From Cornus controversa (lineage: Eukaryota; Streptophyta; Magnoliopsida; Cornales; Cornaceae), in the NCBI GenBank assembly GCA_026545225.1, contig CM048846.1, forward strand, positions 83,779,270 to 83,843,269: a DNA stretch of 64,000 nucleotides, written 5' to 3'. The translations under genes and the position numbers were made by a program. The notes under the pieces are model-generated. The model saw only the letters and a program-made list of their open reading frames with translations. It did not search any database and had not been told where the DNA came from. Of this stretch, positions 44,001 through 55,063 are shown one piece after another; position 1 is the first letter of the stretch, and each line of letters begins with the position of its first letter.

Positions 44001-45369
44001 TATGAATGGGGTCCAAAAGCGTGTCTTTGCACTAGGAGTGGTTGAAACACATGCAATGTGGTCCACTTCACAGACACACACTAGCTAGCTTAGTAGCTCT
44101 CACTCACACTTAGTGGACTTACTAGTGTGATTTTGCTGTCACCCACATATGATCATGTATAACTAACTATATATATAAGATTATCAAAGCCAAATGCATA
44201 TATAGTTATATTTATCTCTACTACTAGCTTTAATTTCTTACTTATCTTCTAAGTTAGTCATTTGATACATGCATATATGAGCCAACAATGTCCAAACTCC
44301 TTTCACACCAATGGCCAACTTGATATGATTGCATGGACCATAACTTGAATGTTCAAGTTAAGGCACTATTTGGTAAATTAATTGTTTATTGGAAGTCTTG
44401 GAAAATGGGAACATTTATTCTTGAAAAATAATAGTTAGGAAAATATTTGTTGCGTGTGAAATAAATTTTCTTACTGTAATTTCTATTTAATTGGTTGTTG
44501 ATTTTGTTGTATCGGTAAGCCTCAATTCTGATACTTGGGTACTCAACATTGTACCAAATACATAATTTAAAAATGGCTATGGTGTCAGGTTAATTAGATA
44601 TATTTATTTTCAGTTTGCTGGTTGAGAAGATGAATTAAGCAAACTAGCTGAAAACAAATTAAATGAACTGAAGATGGAAATTTTTCCTTCTTAATTGGTC
44701 AATAATCCAGTTTTTACTGCAATATTGCTGTTCCAATTGTTCAGTTGTCTCAAGCTTTGGCAAGGACATACTTAAATCTATGGACCATCACTTATAGTAA
44801 AGCTTTTGGCTAGGTTTGGCTAAATCCACAATTTAATCAATATATGGTTGCCATGCATGCGACTGATTATTTACTATTACCAGAGCATAATATAAACCAC
44901 CTACGTACGTACGGGGTGAAAATACTTTCTCACTATATATATATATATATATCTTAAATACTAAGAACTGTAAAGCCCTATATATGGTTATAAAGTTACA
45001 TCGAAATGCTTTATCCTAGGTTTTTGGATTGTTTTTTAGTTTTACCCCTGTAATTTTCATGGCTAAGTTTTTTATTTTTATTTAATTCCCTTAAAATATT
45101 CAGACAACAAAGAATTCTACAACTTATCACATGCTTGAAATTTTTTTTCACACACACACACACAGACAGAGTCAAGTCTATCAATTTGTTAATTCAATGA
45201 CCGACCTTGTCCCCTAATAATTTGTTAATTACAAGTCTGCTAAAGTTACTATCACATGCTTGAAAATTTTTTTCACAAAAAAAGAAATTTAGTGACCTAA
45301 ATTTAGTGATTTATATAATAATATCTATTGCATGTATCAAAAAGTTTGTTCTGCAGGCTTACTAAGCAA
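44001..45369. other. Promoter and intergenic region upstream of the glycine-rich gene
   Basis: No other gene is seen. It includes the promoter of the minus-strand gene (to perhaps 44,400). Microsatellites: TATATA near 44,935-44,952, CACACA near 45,149-45,163. The rest is AT-rich. The ORF at 43,849-44,088 on the plus strand overlaps the real gene and promoter and is a shadow. Confidence 0.4.
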
Positions 45370-45790
45370 TCAAGGTTTATAATCACTACACTGACCTAGA
45401 GGCACCACAGATCGAGAAACAAAATCTAGAAGCAGGAGAAGTAAATAAGGTCGACAAAGAAGTTAAAATTACTACCACTGTCAATACAAAACCACAGGAA
45501 CACTCCCTGTCAAAGAAAATCAGGTGTGAGAAATATATCAGAATTTGAAAACACATTCGAGAGAGAAACAAACACAAAAAACAAGAATTTATATTGTTAG
45601 GCAAAATTTTTTGTCTGCGTTTATTGAACGTCCCAAAAATTTTACTATCAACAATGAAGAGAGGTTTACAATGAAGAACTCCTTAAAACTTCACAAGAAA
45701 CGGTTGTCTCTCAACGAAAAGCTTTACTCTCGACGAAAGTTTGTTAAGTGACAATATAATTCAGACTTGTAATTCAGGCTCCACAATCTC
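45370..45790 (-). mobile_element. Possible Copia LTR remnant
   Basis: The stretch AAACAAACACAAAAAACAAG, followed by AATTTATATTGTTAGGCAAA and the ...ACTTCACAAGAAAC... words, resembles part of the LTR at 51,322-51,761 (AAACAAACACACAAAAAACACAAG). It lacks recognisable ends. Weak evidence. Confidence 0.4.
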
Positions 45791-47475
45791 AACATCAAAT
45801 TACTCTTAATTTTTGTTGTATGTTATCCTGTGCTTGAGTGCAATAACTTTGGTAATAATTTTAAATTCTAAAAACAATAACTTTAAATTAACAATATAAC
45901 AATTAAATGAGTGTGTTAATTTCTTGATTTAACGAGTGTTGCGGTCAACGCATTTATGTTACATTAAGACATAAAATTGTTAGCATTATTATGGAATAAG
46001 TGCACATAATCTCGTAAACGGAACGGAATTGGAGGAAGCACTAAAGCTATTGATTATGAGGTCCCAGACCTTAGCATAATGATGAGTCCTTATAGGGATT
46101 ATATTGGAAATTGGCTACAATTATTTGACCAAACAACACTAGTGGAATAGAAATATTGGTTGAACCCTCCATGTGATGTTGAAATTGGAGGAGACACTCA
46201 ACACCTTTCATGTTAGTCATGATGCGCCGTAACTTTCTTATTGAACAAGAAAAAAGACAACTACTACCACATCTAATGGCATCACAGTATTCCAATATTC
46301 ACAAATTCGTACATATTTAATTATGGCATTTACTGTTATTCAGTTGGGATAGTACTATTCAGAAGCTTCGAAAATTAAGAATTTTTTTTGGACAAAGTTT
46401 GGCATAGGCTCAGAGAATCTGTGTTTACACTTCACCGAATGAGCATTATTTCGAAGGTTTAGAAATTTAGGAATCTACAAATCTAATTAGGCTCCGTTTG
46501 TTTTAAAGTAAATGTTTTTCAAAAAATATTTTAAGTATTTCTCGGTGTTTGGTTGTACATAAGAATGTCAATGGAGTGGGGACCTCTTCTCCATTCCCTT
46601 TCCGTTTAGCAAAGCATCCTCTATTTTTACCCAAGACCATTTAGCGGGCTTCTCGTACCTCATCTCCATACTTGTTTAAATTATTTCACCCCGCTTTACA
46701 CATAATTTTTATTTTTAAACCCGAGGGAAGTTTTACTCCCTCACTCAGGATTATTGATATCTATTTCTAAATTTGTTGAGCTTGGACTGAAACACGAGAG
46801 GCCTGAAGCAGTTAATTTTTTTGACTTGCCTCCTTGATGTTTGATAAAATGCTACACTGAAAAATTGTGCTGATCGCGTCTGTTCTAGAAGCAATGGGGA
46901 TGATTAAGAAGGCTTGTTAGTGACCATAATATATGCATTTGAAAGAGCATAGTATTGAGATGAGAGATTGGGAGGGTGATAATCTCACATGTAAATTTTA
47001 TGTTAGGTGTGCCATTTTTTTTTTCCTCTGAAAGTTTAATAAAGAAAATATATTACAAAAAAAAATATTTTTGGTAAATTATCTGAAACCTCGTAAATTT
47101 GTATTACAATAGATTGCATGTTTGAAAAGACTTTTTTTATTTTTTTTATTTTAAAAACATCCCTTGTTAGAGTCAGAAACGATGTTAAAAAATTGTGTAA
47201 AATGCAAATTTGCCTCTTATTTTTTAATCAATTTTTTTTTTTATAAACAAAATGATTCAAATGTCCGGCTACAATCCAATATTTTCACACAACTCCCCAC
47301 CCTCTCTCTCACCCGCACACCTCTCTCTCCACCCTTCCACCTCTATCCCGCCCCTTCCTCCTCTCTCTCTTGTTCTTCACCCAATTCCTCAACTTCTTTC
47401 CCCCTTTCTCTCTCTTTCTTGAATCGATCAGTACGTACTATACTGTGAGTTGTGCTCTGCAGAAATGACTATAGA
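45791..47475. other. Intergenic with degraded element ends, no gene
   Basis: AT-rich. At 46,495-46,760 a hAT or MITE-like patch (AGGCTCCGTTTGTTTT, then AATGTCAATGGAGTGGGGAC and GTTTACTCC) is present but no paired ends are seen. 47,286-47,425 is a long CT-rich pyrimidine tract (CTCTCTCTCACCCGCACACC and so on), of the kind found in plant leaders, but no gene follows it. Confidence 0.4.
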
Positions 47476-48420
47476 TGTGTGATAAAAATCATCTAAAGGG
47501 AGGATGAATAGGTGTATGAACTGATTTGCATGATTTTTCAAATTATTTTTAAATTCAGCCCAATTAAAAATAAAATAAATTACACAAAGTAAGTAAATAA
47601 AATAAGGTAGAGAAGATGCCGCTATTTTATATAGAAACCCAAACAAGATAAAATCACGAGGAGGCTCTACTCTCAGAAAACCAATAAGCTATCGTCAAAA
47701 CAAATTACAACCGACTCTGTGTCAGTCGACCCACTTCACTTTACCAAAAACTTGTTTCTGAACGTCTCAGACTTATTTTTGTAACTCCACATCCAATTAT
47801 TGTAGACTTCATACTGATGTCATAATCTTTGTAAAAGGGTTGCTGGAAGAACACAAACACTCTATGAATATTCTATCCCCTTCGTAGTGTGTTTTGATTC
47901 ACCTTCCTCCACAAGAAAGTAATCGAAGGAAACAAAAATTCCATGACTTGATCGACAAGTAATTCTAAAGTAATCTCTAAATGGTCGATCAAATAGAGAA
48001 CATTCTAAGAATCACTTGTGAATATAGATGTGTGCTCTCAAAAAATAGTAAGTAAAATCAAAGATGATTTTTTGCCCTAAAAATACTCAAAAGCTATCTC
48101 TCTAAAACAATGATTTTCTGAAAAGGTAATTGTAGAAAAAACATAGCGATGTATTTATGGGTAAAAGAATCCTAAATTTACTTAAAAAATAATTTACAAA
48201 ACAATTTAGGACGTTTTTTAAGCTTTCAAGTGAAAAGGGAACCAAAATTTTCGTCAAAACAATTTCCTTTTTGAAACAAACTCAGTGCGATCGGTCCTTA
48301 TTTGAGGACCAGTTGGACTTTTGAAAAACCTAAAAATTTGAAAAGAAAACCCTAGTTTATCAAAACCAACTTTAGGAAGACATCTTCATTAAAATAAACT
48401 GAAAATGTTAGAACTCTTAG
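47476..48420 (-). mobile_element. Copia LTR remnant (A/B family), probably solo
   Basis: Matches the LTR of element B in the same minus orientation: AGGATGAATAGGTGTATGAA, then GTAAATAAAATAAGGTAGAG and the 'aacaccag-like' region. TTGCTGGAAGAACACAAACA, TTTTTTGCCCTAAAAATACTC and the rest follow. It preserves the junction that solo LTR C disrupts in element B. No gag or primer site flanks it, so it is a solo or broken LTR. The ends are worn. Confidence 0.72.
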
Positions 48421-49030
48421 TGTGTGTGTGTACTAGTAAAAATGTGCATGCATGACACGTAGTTCAAAATATTTGTAAATAACACAAATTTTTATGATTA
48501 CAAATAATAAATAACGATGATGCAACTTTCTGCACAACCGTTTTGCAGTTCGATTTGGTATGAACTCCTGCAAAACAACAAATGAGATAAGACCAGACCC
48601 ACAATGGTGAGGTGCCGGTCGGAACTCTTCGACCTTCAAGCTAGTAATTAACTCGTAATATATTAAAAAAATAAATTGTACATTTTTACTCACTAGTTGA
48701 TTCCCTTTCATTTATGGAGGCACACTTTCATAGTGTAGTGGAACTCTTCCCATCTTAGAAAGTACGGACACATCACCGAAGGTGCCATACCTATGTCGGA
48801 CACTCGGATACTTCTCGGACATATGTTGGATACTTCGTAGAAGTGTCCTAATATTTTTCTTTTTATGATTCGAAAGAAAATTATATGAAACTAAGTTATG
48901 ATTAAAAATTTAACTAAAAATATGTAGGGGACTAAATAAGTTTTTTTTAGCATTTTTCGTATGTATAATACCCCAGAATTTTGACGTCATTTACTTTAAT
49001 TTAAATGCCTTTATATTTTTATCATTTTAT
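48421..49030. other. Intergenic, with a short piece of insert-E-type LTR
   Basis: No gene is seen. 48,770-48,860 has repeated CGGACA/GGATAC words of the GTGTCGGACAC type seen at 14,500. 48,966-49,030 reads ATAATACCCCAGAATTTTGA, then a run ending ATCATTTTAT, which matches the start of insert E (TGTAATACCCCAGAAAATTT) and its later ATCATTTTATGTG. It is a fragment of that LTR type. Confidence 0.5.
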
Positions 49031-49361
49031 GTGCCGACGAGGACGTCGACTGGGTTCAGGCTCTGATACCAACTGTAATACCCGCTCCAACACATGGTAT
49101 GATATTGTCCACTTTGGGCCTGAGCCCGCACGATTTTGCTCTTGAGTTTTACCCCAAAATGCCTCATACCATTTGAAGAGAATATACTACATATAAGCAC
49201 ATCCCCTTTTCCACACACAGGCGATGTGGGATTAAGCATCCTGTATCCTGTCAGTGTGGTAGCTCAGCCCAGTGTCTTGTCTTTGCACCCGCTCACTCAC
49301 ACCCGTCCACAAGAGTTACTACAATCCATCCCCCTACGAGACCCGATGTCCTCGTCGGCAC
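49031..49361 (-). mobile_element. TRIM-like single-LTR unit bounded by inverted repeats
   Basis: A 250-bp LTR-like core, 49,074-49,323, has TG...CA ends (TGTAATACCC... to ...GAGTTACTACA on the plus strand). On its left is the complement of a tRNA-Met primer site, GGCTCTGATACCA (49,059-49,071). On its right is the complement of a purine tract, ATCCATCCCCCTAC (49,324-49,337). Outside those stand GTGCCGACGAGGACGTCG (49,031-49,048) and GATGTCCTCGTCGGCAC (49,345-49,361), which pair. A primer site on one side and a purine tract on the other means the LTR is flanked by both ends of an internal domain, in permuted order. Non-coding, no ORF. Confidence 0.75.
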
Positions 49362-50117
49362 ACTTCTAGTTGGGTTCACCTTACCCTACCCATCTCTACT
49401 AGGGTTCTTATCAAAATTTCCCTATCAAATAATAACAAAAATAAAATATTTACCAAATGTTTTAATAACAGAGAAAAAAATTGACGGTATTCTTTTAATA
49501 CAAATATTTGATAAGATGTGAAAATTTTATACAAATAATAAATAATAACATAAGTAAAGTAAATACTAAATATTTTAGAAACAGACCAAAAAAAAAAATT
49601 TGTTAAACAAAATTGTCAGACCTACACTTTTACATTTATAGGATGCATGTGGTGAGTGCATGTAGTGGAACCTACCACATACATCCAATGGATGTAAAAG
49701 TTTAAATCTAGTAATTCTGCCTAAGTAGCATTGTCTATAAAATAAGATGTGCAAAACTCAATTCATATATTAAATTAGTAGAACTTTTAGAATGACTTTT
49801 GTTTATCAAAACAGATTTTAGTAACAATTCTGTCTAATTATTATTTTTCTTATAAAAAAGTTAGAAATATAATTAATGAATTGGAGTGGGAATAGTCTAT
49901 TACTAAAAGTATGCATGTATATGAAAATTTGAAAACAAATGTATATAAATAAATTTAAGATAATATAGAAATTAATAAATATATAACTTATCTATATTTA
50001 CAGCAAATATAAAGGAAATGAAACCAACTACTCACATTAGTAGTGTGTTATTTACAAATACAAACTCGGTATAACATCTTCCAACCTTATATGCGCGACA
50101 CATGGAATAGCGTAGGG

Positions 50118-50155
<38 letters not shown>

Positions 50156-50492
50156 ACCAATCGCATAAACAATAATGAGAATAAGATGGTCACGAATATT
50201 GAGATGGATTTAGATGAAGATTGTTGTATAATTAAATAAAAAAACTGTGATTTAATTAAAAAATAATGGTACACAAAAAGACGAAGAAGAAATGGTTCTT
50301 TCCAAAAACCATTTCAAGAAGATCAAGATAGGTGTTTCACCGACGAATAGAAGTCTAATATTATATATAGAGAGAGATTATTTAGCATGTGTAAGAATTG
50401 CTCCCTCTCAACATGCAAAGAAGAAATCACTTCCGATAATTTTAGTCGATCTTCATATCGTCATATGTTGTCTTGGATTGTTTAAGCAAAGA
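49362..50492. other. Intergenic, AT-rich
   Basis: No gene is seen. GA microsatellite at 50,132-50,153 next to a TA run. The short ORF at 50,292-50,546 has no supporting features. Confidence 0.4.
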
Positions 50493-50529
50493 AATATCTA
50501 TGATTGCATCAACTGCAATCATAGATATT
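50493..50529. other. Perfect 16-bp-arm hairpin
   Basis: AATATCTATGATTGCA (50,493-50,508) and TGCAATCATAGATATT (50,514-50,529) are exact reverse complements with a 5-nt loop TCAAC. Confidence 0.9.
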
Positions 50530-50844
50530 CGGTGGAGAAGGAATAATTAAAGCTCAGAGGTCCATTCTTGTGATTGTGTTGCTTTGTTCATTTCTGCCTC
50601 AAACAAGAGGGATACTGTAGTGGAGTAGTTAATGCATGTGTGAGCGTGTCCTTTCCTGTTGCGTGTAGGAGTAGTTAAACCAAAAGGCATTCATACTTTT
50701 ACGAGTCCCCACCCAACAATTAGCAAAAGGAAACAATGTGTCGCTGTGGAAGAAGTTTGAGTCCTTTAACAAAACGAGACCGTGTGTGTGTGTAGATATA
50801 TATATTAACATGAACTTTCTGTGCCACTTTGAACTTGGTTTTGA
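50530..50844. other. Intergenic, no gene seen
   Basis: Short stretch between the hairpin and an LTR remnant. Holds a GTGTGT microsatellite at 50,784-50,793 and a TA run. Nothing else recognised. Confidence 0.4.
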
Positions 50845-51321
50845 ACTCGACGTGAGTTTTGTACTGCGAAAGTCGTTGCGAAAGATTAAAGTTAACTCTG
50901 ATACAAAATTTATATGGGTGAGTTTACATGTAATTTGTTTTATTTTCATATATTTTAATTTTAGTCCAATTAAAATTAATTAATCAAATTCACAAAGCAG
51001 TAAATAAATAAAGTAAAACAAAATAAAAGATGACATTAGAGTTTTTAGTGTAAAAATTTGAAGGGAAAAATCATAGGTTGAAGCAGTGTTACGTAAATTC
51101 TGTCTCAGAATGCCTTGGTCTACTTCAATCTTACTACTCAATTCTTGCAAAAGAGTTACAGGAAGAATAGAATACTCTGCGAACACTCTGTCATTTCCTA
51201 GTGTGATTAAGTTCACCTTCCTTAGGATAACTAGATTGTCAGGAGAAAAACAATTCATGTTGTCCTAATTGATTAAGGTAATCTCAAGTAGCCTCTATAC
51301 TATTAATCAGATTGAGACCAA
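50845..51321 (-). mobile_element. Copia LTR remnant (A/B family)
   Basis: Words shared with the LTR of element B: AAAGTCGTTGCGAAAGATTA, then TTTTAGTCCAATTAAAATTA and GTAAATAAATAAAGTAAAAC. TTGCAAAAGAGTTACAGGAA, then ACTCTGTCATTTCCTAGTGT and TGATTAAGGTAATCTCAAGT also match the pattern of the copy at 47,800-47,990. It is cut off at 51,321 by another LTR. Confidence 0.65.
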
Positions 51322-51920
51322 TGATAGAATTATATGCTAAAATGTAATCAGAAGATAAAACAAACACACAAAAAACACAAGAGATTTATTTGGTTCACTA
51401 TAACAATGTGTTACGTTTAAGGAGTACACCGAACAATTTCACTATGAAAAATCTGATGGAGCTAAGATTACAATCACTCAAACTCTCTTCTCTATTGCTC
51501 ACCAATTTCACAAAATTAAATTTCTTTGGCTTACAATTGTTCTCATAATTTGATACACAATTTTAGCGTTACACAAAATCTCTATTTATAAAAAGAGATA
51601 TTTTGGTCACCAAGTTGTCTTGGTCACTAAGTTTTCAGGTTTTACAAGGAAAGTTCAATTAGGAATTAAATTCCTAAACAAGTCCAATAATAATAGGAAA
51701 CAAATCTTCTGGCAGTCAACCTTCTAAGAAACCATCGTCCTCAGGCTCCACAACTACAACAATCTCCCACTTGGAAACTGGAGGACTAATGAATCTTCTC
51801 CATCAACTATTTCTGTGCATCGCAATGCACTTCGGTGTGCTCATCTTCTCTCTTCAAACTAGAAGACCTACTGAAGCTGCGCAAAGCTTCAGTTTCTCCA
51901 CACCATATATCTTGTTTTCT
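51322..51920 (-). mobile_element. Copia LTR with polypurine tract, a second family
   Basis: The right LTR border is clear: ...CACAACTACAACA at 51,761, then ATCTCCCACTTGGAAACTGG, which on the minus strand is a polypurine tract CCAAGTGGGAGAT before an LTR start TGTTGTAGTTGTGG. The left end TGATAGAATTATATGC at 51,322 gives an LTR of about 440 bp. It would be a 3' LTR in minus orientation with about 160 bp of internal sequence kept to 51,920. The element must have inserted next to, or in, the older LTR remnant that ends at 51,321. No pol is left. Confidence 0.65.
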
Positions 51921-52657
51921 AGTTTTCAAGTTAATTTATGCAACTGAATTGAGATATATTTGAAAATTTGTAAAAAACTAAATAACTTATTAAATAAATC
52001 TATCAATCCAATGGCCAACCAGAACTGCCAATGACATTATGTCTTGTGTCTATTCACGTTTATAATTCCTTGAATGTGATGCATGAAGCTAAATTTTAGC
52101 AATCAGTCGATACTAGTTTTTTAGTACTTTTTTTCAGCCTTCATTGAAAAGATTGTTATAAAATCACCATGATGAAAGGCACGTTTAGGGAGTTTGGAGC
52201 TTTTGATGGATAACGACAACAAACACTCAAGAGTGTATGCACGAGATTAGAGCATATTTTTATTAGATTTATATATATATATATATATATAGTCATGAAT
52301 CCAATCAAAACTCTCCCACAAAGAAAAGTTAATCCATAAGAGTTAAACATATGTTTTGGCATGCAATTGTAAACATGTGCCTTTAGGATTGTCAAAAAAA
52401 ATTGTTTATACTTTACTCTTTTTTATTTGTTTAAATTTTTGTTTGTTAAGGGTAGGTTAGTCACACTCATTTCTTCTATTGGAGGATACACCACTTTGAC
52501 TAAGTCCTTAGTGGTTACTCTTAAATTTTCCTAACTTGTTTTCTTCCCTCACAAATTCTCAGTGCCTCTCTCTCTCTCTCTCTCACGCGCACGAGAGATG
52601 CACATCAAATTCTCGAGCTCACTCTAAGATAGAAACGCGAAGAGAACAAGTTAGAGA
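51921..52657. other. Intergenic, no gene seen
   Basis: AT-rich with a TA microsatellite near 52,270-52,292 and a CT microsatellite at 52,566-52,583. Nothing recognisable. Confidence 0.4.
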
Positions 52658-53392
52658 GGGCATGCTCTGCTATTGAATTATGAGAATTAACTTCGTAATC
52701 GAATTGAAAATCAATAGATGAATGGTTGTTTGGCTGTATACAGTGAAAACGACATTCAATCACTTTCAAATTTTGAATTCCGGTGATGAAACAATTATAA
52801 ATAAATTAAACAAAAATATTAAAAATTAATATATATATTTAAGTTTTGGTATTTAATTTTACTATTTTTGTTTAAAAAATATTTTATCTTACTATTAAGG
52901 TTTGCAGTCATGATCTTTGTATAACGGAATCAGGTCCATATTAGTATAACGTAATAAAGTCTGTTATCATGGCCGTGAATTTTTTTCGAGCTCACACATA
53001 ACGCCCAAAATGCACTAGTACATAATTTTTTATCACGACTCAATAAAGATGGATTGCTAATGAATTTTAGTGATTTGTATTGAATTTTTTAGACCATATA
53101 AAACAAGTAATTACATTTTTAGTAAATTAAGGAAGAAAAATAAATTTAAAACTAAAATAAATAAAAAAAGATAGCATAAAACAAATAAAATAAACTTCAC
53201 ACGGACACAAGTGTATTTCAACATGATAAGCTGACTTTTGTGTAGGGGTGGCAATTTTCTCCCCCCGACGGTTTTCCGCCCCGCTCCGCCCCTAATAGAG
53301 GGGATTTGGTCCGCCCCTAATAGGAGTAGGGGCGGGTATGATTTTTTTAAGAAAACCCGCCTAGTACCTGCCCCGCCCCGATTATATACATA

Positions 53393-53428
<36 letters not shown>

Positions 53429-54197
53429 GTGACATAATTGTATGAAATGTGTCATTTCTTTTATTATTATATTACTTATATACATATAGTATACTAGATA
53501 TACGGCAGCTACTAGGTTACCTTGTTTTGCTCTATTCCTCTCTTTATCTTATGGCTAAAAAAGAACTCTATCTTGTGTACATAATAGATCTATAATAAAA
53601 AAAATTCTAGAAGACCAAAACTGTTTTCATCTTCATCTACGTATGTATGTATGCTTGTGTCATTTTATTTGGTCTTATATATTGGGGTTTTGATTGTAAG
53701 AGTGTTGTATCGTCGTTTGGATACATTTAGGCCAAACATGGAATTCAAAGCAAATAAAGCAAATAATTTTTTTATTCCTCTCTTTTTCTAAATGGGGTGG
53801 TAGTGGTATGCTTACCACAAACCCGTTAGGGTTCTTAACGGGAGATGGATTTTATATTTCCTTGATGGGACGGGGTAGGGTTTTGGCATACCCGCCCCGT
53901 TGCCATCCCTACAGTTTTGTGGGCTCGACGCCCAAATATTAGTGAAGTGAATTACAAAATGAGCACAACACTTTGACCCATTTGTACATATAGGGCTTGC
54001 TTCTCAATTTCACGAGAATTAGAGGATGGCTTAACAATAAATAAATAAATAAAATTGGAGGAGACAAAGATGCAAATCGCTTTTACTTTTTATGGAATAG
54101 TACAAATCCTTTCATAGCTCTCTTCTACATCTTCGACTACCTCTATTATCTATCCTCATCTCTCTCTATGTTCTCTGTAATTTCTTTTTCGTATTTT
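52658..54197 (+). repeat. Tandem duplication, copy 1 (with hAT-like insert)
   Basis: Starts GGCATGCTCTGCTATTGAAT and runs to TTCTCTGTAATTTC...CGTATTT. Matches 54,249-55,063 base by base apart from scattered changes. It carries an insert at 53,243-53,913 that copy 2 lacks, and about 45 extra bases just before it (53,190-53,232). No gene in it. Confidence 0.93.
53243..53913. mobile_element. hAT-like non-autonomous transposon
   Basis: Left end TAGGGGTGGCAA and right end TTGCCATCCCTA are inverted repeats. Subterminal GC-rich words CCGCCCCGCTCCGCCCC and GGGGCGGGG/CCCGCCCCG lie inside both ends. Flanks: CTTTTGTG on the left (53,235-53,242) and GTTTTGTG on the right (53,914-53,921), 7 of 8 matching, the size of a hAT target duplication. 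Copy 2 of the duplication reads CTTTTGTGGG without it, an intact empty site. Size about 671 bp. A CATATA microsatellite (53,385-53,427) is inside. No transposase ORF; the ORFs here are due to GC runs. Confidence 0.85.
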
Positions 54198-54248
54198 TTG
54201 GGGGTCCTAGGCGATCGCCTGGGCCGCCTAGGCCCAGGGCCGGCCCTG
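54198..54248. other. GC-rich palindromic junction between the two copies
   Basis: Between the copies is a short GC-rich stretch with AGGCGATCGCCT (12-bp palindrome, 54,209-54,220) and GCCCAGGGCCGGCCCTGGGC (20-bp perfect palindrome, 54,232-54,251). It resembles hAT or similar TE ends remembered from other plants. Nothing else in the flanks is like it. Confidence 0.7.
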
Positions 54249-55063
54249 GGCATGCTCTGCTATTGAATTATGAGAATTAACTTCGTAATCGAATTGAAAA
54301 AAATAGATGAATGGTTGTTTGGCTGTATACAGTGAAAACGACATTCAATCACTTTCAAATTTTGAATTCCGGTGATGAAACAATTATAAATAAATTAAAC
54401 AAAAATATTAAAAATTAATATATATTTAAGTTTTGGTATTTAATTTTACTATTTTTGTATAAAAAATATTTTATCTTACTATTAAGGTTTGCAGTCGTGA
54501 TCTCTGTATAACGAAATCAGGTCCATATCAGTATAACGTAATAAAGTTTGTTATCATGGCCGTAAATTTTTTTCGAGCTCGCACATAACGCCCAAAATGC
54601 ACTAATACATAATTTTTTATCACGACTCAATAAAGATGGATTGCTAATGAATTTTAGTGATTTGTATTGAATTTTTTAGACCATATAAAACAAGTAATTA
54701 CATTTTTAGTAAATTAATGAAGAAAAATAAATTTAAAACTAAAATAAATAAAAAAAGATAGCATAAAACAAATAAGCTGACTTTTGTGGGCTCGACGCCC
54801 AAATATTAGTGAAGTGAATTACAAAATGAGCACAACACTTTGACCCATTTGTACATATAGGGCTTGCTTCTCAATTTCACGAGAAGTAGAGGATGGCTTG
54901 ACAATAAATAAATAAATAAAATTGGAGGAGACAAAGATGCAAATCACTTTTACTTTTTATGGAATAGTACAAATCCTTTCATATCTCTCTTCTACATCTT
55001 CGGCTACCTCTATTATCTATCCTCATCTCTCTCTATGTTCTCTGTAATTTCTTTCTCGTATTT
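54249..55063 (+). repeat. Tandem duplication, copy 2 (empty site)
   Basis: About 815 bp, matching copy 1. It lacks the hAT-like insert and shows the pre-insertion sequence AAGCTGACTTTTGTGGGCTC. Confidence 0.93.

Noticed and set aside
53238-53429. Pro/Arg-rich ORF across the GC-rich hAT end
   Set aside because: It reads across the element border and a microsatellite; composition only.
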